From contig NZ_FNCH01000003.1 of NCBI RefSeq assembly GCF_900100705.1, positions 310,001-374,000 on the forward strand: a stretch of DNA of 64,000 nt. Direction: 5' to 3'. The notes under the pieces were generated by a model, which worked only from the letters and a program-made list of their open reading frames with translations, searched no databases and had not been told where the DNA came from. Source of the stretch: Pedobacter terrae (lineage in GTDB: Bacteria > Bacteroidota > Bacteroidia > Sphingobacteriales > Sphingobacteriaceae). Shown here in pieces: positions 61,698 to 64,000 of this stretch. Both the position numbers and the translations under genes were made by a program. How positions within the stretch are numbered: position 1 is the stretch's first letter; the number at the start of each line of letters is the position of its first letter.

Positions 61698-62615
61698 ATG
61701 AATATAAAACCAACATTAATTATCCTGGCTGCCGGAATGGCCAGCCGGTATGGCGGAAACAAACAGACGGAATCTTTTGGCCCTAATGGTGAAACCATTA
61801 TGGAGTATTCTATTTATGATGCTATTAAGGCGGGATTTGGTAAGGTGATTTTTATCATCAGAGAAGAATTTGCAGAAGCTTTTGCCGCACAAATTGAACC
61901 TAAATTAAGCGGTAAAATTGAAATTGACTATGCCTATCAATCACTGGACAGTTTTAGCAATGATATCCAGTTTTCAAAAGAAAGAACAAAACCTTTTGGC
62001 ACCGCACATGCATTACTTTGTTGTAAAGGAAAGGTGAATGAACCCTTTGCCGTAATTAATGCCGATGACTTTTATGGTTCTGATGCCTTTAATAAAGCCT
62101 ATATATTTTTAACACAGGAGATTCAGGATGATCTGTTTGCCTGCCTTGGGTATGAATTGAAAAATACAGTAAGTGAGTTCGGCGCCGTTACAAGAGGGGA
62201 AATTAAAACCAATGCGGTCAATGAAATTGTTTCTATTAACGAACGGAGAGAAATAATTTTAAAAGGAGGAGAAATTATCAGTTTGGAAAAAGACAAACAG
62301 GAGATTTTGGCACCTGACACAAAAGTGAGTATGAACTTTTTCTGTTTTACACCTGCATTTATTGATTGGATGGAAGATAAGTATTATCAATTCTTATCAG
62401 AAAACTGGGATGAACTTAAAGCAGAGTTCTTAATACCAGAAGTGGCCGATCAGTTGATTAATTCTGGTTCAGCCAGGATAAAAGTTATTGCTACAGATGC
62501 CAAATGGTTTGGAGTCACCTTTAAGGAAGATGCTGCTTTAGTGAAGGAAGAACTTTTAAAACTTTCAAATGAGCAAACTTACCCTATAGATCTTTGGGAT
62601 GTTAAACTTCACTAA
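61698..62615 (+). CDS. nucleotidyltransferase family protein
   Basis: A 305-residue protein starting ATG at 61698. LIILAAGMASRYGGNKQTE (8-26) is the nucleotide-binding loop of sugar-1-phosphate nucleotidyltransferases, with altered G-x-G-T-R and with PFAVINADDFYG (about 115-126) as the metal-binding block. It resembles UTP-glucose-1-phosphate-type enzymes but lacks features to fix the nucleotide or sugar. It is 12 bases after the phosphotransferase and probably co-transcribed. A hairpin terminator follows. Confidence 0.8.
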   Translation: MNIKPTLIILAAGMASRYGGNKQTESFGPNGETIMEYSIYDAIKAGFGKVIFIIREEFAEAFAAQIEPKLSGKIEIDYAYQSLDSFSNDIQFSKERTKPFGTAHALLCCKGKVNEPFAVINADDFYGSDAFNKAYIFLTQEIQDDLFACLGYELKNTVSEFGAVTRGEIKTNAVNEIVSINERREIILKGGEIISLEKDKQEILAPDTKVSMNFFCFTPAFIDWMEDKYYQFLSENWDELKAEFLIPEVADQLINSGSARIKVIATDAKWFGVTFKEDAALVKEELLKLSNEQTYPIDLWDVKLH

Positions 62616-62631
62616 AGTTATTCTAATATGG

Positions 62632-62652
62632 AGCCCGAAAGGGCTTTTTCTC
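62632..62652 (+). terminator. terminator after the nucleotidyltransferase
   Basis: AGCCC (62632-62636) and GGGCT (62641-62645) form a GAAA-loop hairpin, one of the most stable types, followed by TTTTCTCTTTT. Confidence 0.8.
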
Positions 62653-62727
62653 TTTTGAAGTTGTAGGACAGGATCGTTTAATTCATAATTAATTACTTTC
62701 TTTGCCCTTTGAATTAAAATTTACCAG

Positions 62728-64000
62728 ATGAAGAAAATCTTATTCCTTTTATTTCTAGTTGTATCTATCCATGAGTTGAAAGCCCAAGCGGTATATCAAC
62801 CCTATTCGTATCAATTCTATCAGAAATTAAGCGGTGAAATTTATAGCCCAAATGCGAGATTTCATACGTCTCTAAAGCCTTTTTTTATTGATGATAGCTT
62901 GCTGCGAGATAAAAGCAATATTTTATTGAGCGTTGGCGTCGATTCTACCAGAAAATCTTGGGTTTCAAGGAAATTATTTAATGAGCATTTATTAGACATA
63001 CAAAAGGAAGATTATACTGTGTATGCTGATTTTTTGCCTGATTTCCAGATCGGTAGAGATTTCTCAGGAAAGAAAAATACTTATTTGAATACCCGGGGTT
63101 ATCAGGTTGGTGGAACGATAGGAAAGAAATTTTCATTTTACACCAGTGGTTTTGAAAATCAAGGCCGTTTTGCTGACTATTATAGAAATTATATTGATCA
63201 AAATGGAATAGTACCTGGACAGTCATATAACCGGATTGGCGGTAAATATGGCCAAGGCTATAACCCAGATATCAATCCCCTAACTGCAGATTGGTCATAC
63301 GTAACCGCTACACTTTCTTACACGCCATCTAAATATTTAAACATCACTGCTGGTTACGATAAAAATTTTGTAGGTGATGGTTATCGTTCAGTATTGTTAT
63401 CAGACTATGCATCGCCATATCCTTTCTTGAAACTAACAGGTAATCTTGGTAATGTACAATATATGGTGATGTGGGCGGCCATGCAAGATCCAAGTGCTCC
63501 ACAACTATCATATGAAACTGGTTTTAGAAAAAAAGGTGGAGTTTTCCACTATCTGGATTGGAACGTGAATAACCGCTTATCTATCGGGTTTTTCGATTCA
63601 ATCGTTTGGGCGCAAACAGATGATGCCGGAAATAATAGAGGGTTTGATTGGGGTTATGCTAATCCTATCATTTTCTTGAGACCAATTGAGGCATCTAGCG
63701 GGTCGCCAGATAATGCTTTAATTGGCTTTACCAGTAAATATAAATTCGCAAAGGAAGCTGTTGCTTATGGACAATTCTCACTGGATGAATTTCAGGCAAA
63801 GGAATTCTTCTCTTCTGATGGTAGTTCAAGAAATAAATATGCCTGGCAATTGGGTTTGAGAGGTACTGATATATTTCATGTAGATGGATTAAACTATTTA
63901 TTAGAATATAATACAGCGAAACCATATACATTCTCGTCGCGAAAACCAATTATTAATTATGCCCAATATGGTGAGCCTCTGGCCCACCCGATGGGTGCAA
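62728..64000 (+). CDS. RemB/Wzi-like outer-membrane beta-barrel protein (C-terminus cut by window)
   Basis: An open frame from ATG at 62728 that runs past the right edge; 424 codons are present and the end is missing. The signal peptide ends HELKAQ. The mature part is full of aromatic beta strands: SYQFYQKLSGEIYSPNARFH, YLNTRGYQVGGTIGKKFSFY, GKYGQGYNPDINPLTADWSY and LNITAGYDKNFVGDGYRS. It matches gliding-motility RemB and capsule assembly Wzi families, outer-membrane barrels that hold polysaccharide at the surface or aid gliding. Position directly after the polysaccharide genes supports a surface-polysaccharide role. Confidence 0.82.
   Translation, partial: MKKILFLLFLVVSIHELKAQAVYQPYSYQFYQKLSGEIYSPNARFHTSLKPFFIDDSLLRDKSNILLSVGVDSTRKSWVSRKLFNEHLLDIQKEDYTVYADFLPDFQIGRDFSGKKNTYLNTRGYQVGGTIGKKFSFYTSGFENQGRFADYYRNYIDQNGIVPGQSYNRIGGKYGQGYNPDINPLTADWSYVTATLSYTPSKYLNITAGYDKNFVGDGYRSVLLSDYASPYPFLKLTGNLGNVQYMVMWAAMQDPSAPQLSYETGFRKKGGVFHYLDWNVNNRLSIGFFDSIVWAQTDDAGNNRGFDWGYANPIIFLRPIEASSGSPDNALIGFTSKYKFAKEAVAYGQFSLDEFQAKEFFSSDGSSRNKYAWQLGLRGTDIFHVDGLNYLLEYNTAKPYTFSSRKPIINYAQYGEPLAHPMGA

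Noticed and set aside
62978..63226. An 82-residue minus-strand open frame within the RemB/Wzi-like gene
   Set aside because: Antisense to a long exported barrel gene with a signal peptide; no independent support.
1..64000. Mobile elements, prophage, tRNA and rRNA genes
   Set aside because: No transposase, integrase, phage structural gene, tRNA cloverleaf or rRNA stretch was noticed while reading the gaps. A dedicated tRNA or Rfam scan would be needed to exclude small RNAs; none is claimed.

Overview
The window looks like chromosomal DNA of a Bacteroidota bacterium of the Sphingobacteriaceae, most like Pedobacter. The evidence is the families seen only or mainly in that phylum (DUF4476, DUF6702, DUF4834, DUF6427, DUF2480, a RemB/Wzi-like barrel, HEIGH-type metallopeptidase), promoter elements of the TAnnTTTG type, absence of strong Shine-Dalgarno sequences, and gaps filled with dispersed repeats beginning CGTCATTTCGA. 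The species call is inference.

Region 1 (1-5768) is a small glycan-linked group: a truncated glycosyltransferase, a SAM methyltransferase, a secreted HEIGH metallopeptidase lipoprotein, an FkbM methyltransferase and a flippase. Region 2 (5769-36806) is mostly housekeeping or conserved phylum genes: a 43-residue lipoprotein not usually annotated, DinB-like protein, YjjG-type nucleotidase, small tyrosine phosphatase, upp, a deacetylase-like protein with an altered active site, a HupE-like membrane protein, an M1 peptidase, a DUF4143 ATPase preceded by a 41-bp palindrome, uvrB, a GbsR-type regulator whose palindrome also precedes a DCC/TIGR01777 gene pair, alginate lyase, a YfhO giant membrane protein, an LpxH-like phosphoesterase with a glycosyltransferase, coaX, a barrel protein, LptC, a PpiD-like foldase and several DUF proteins.

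Region 3 (37018-64000) is a large Wzx/Wzy-dependent exopolysaccharide or capsule locus. It starts with dTDP-L-rhamnose synthesis (rfbB, C, D, A), then a UDP-HexNAc 6-dehydrogenase, a 490-bp gap with 11-bp phased repeats and a 24-bp hairpin, then a PHP phosphatase, Wza-like exporter and Wzc-like kinase (together the export and length-control system). GDP-L-fucose genes (gmd, fcl) lead into a visibly AT-rich block of flippase, polymerase, glycosyltransferases and a glycosyltransferase/acyltransferase fusion. The locus closes with an epimerase, a mannose-1-phosphate guanylyltransferase (feeds gmd), the initiating undecaprenyl-phosphate sugar transferase, a nucleotidyltransferase and a cut-off RemB/Wzi-like outer-membrane protein.

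The inferred workflow is: nucleotide sugars are made by the flanking genes, the first sugar is loaded on undecaprenyl phosphate, transferases extend a unit containing rhamnose and probably fucose and an uronic acid, Wzx flips it, Wzy polymerises it, and Wzc/Wza/PHP phosphatase control export. I saw no rRNA, tRNA, CRISPR array, transposase or prophage. All family names come from recognising motifs by eye; no database search was run.
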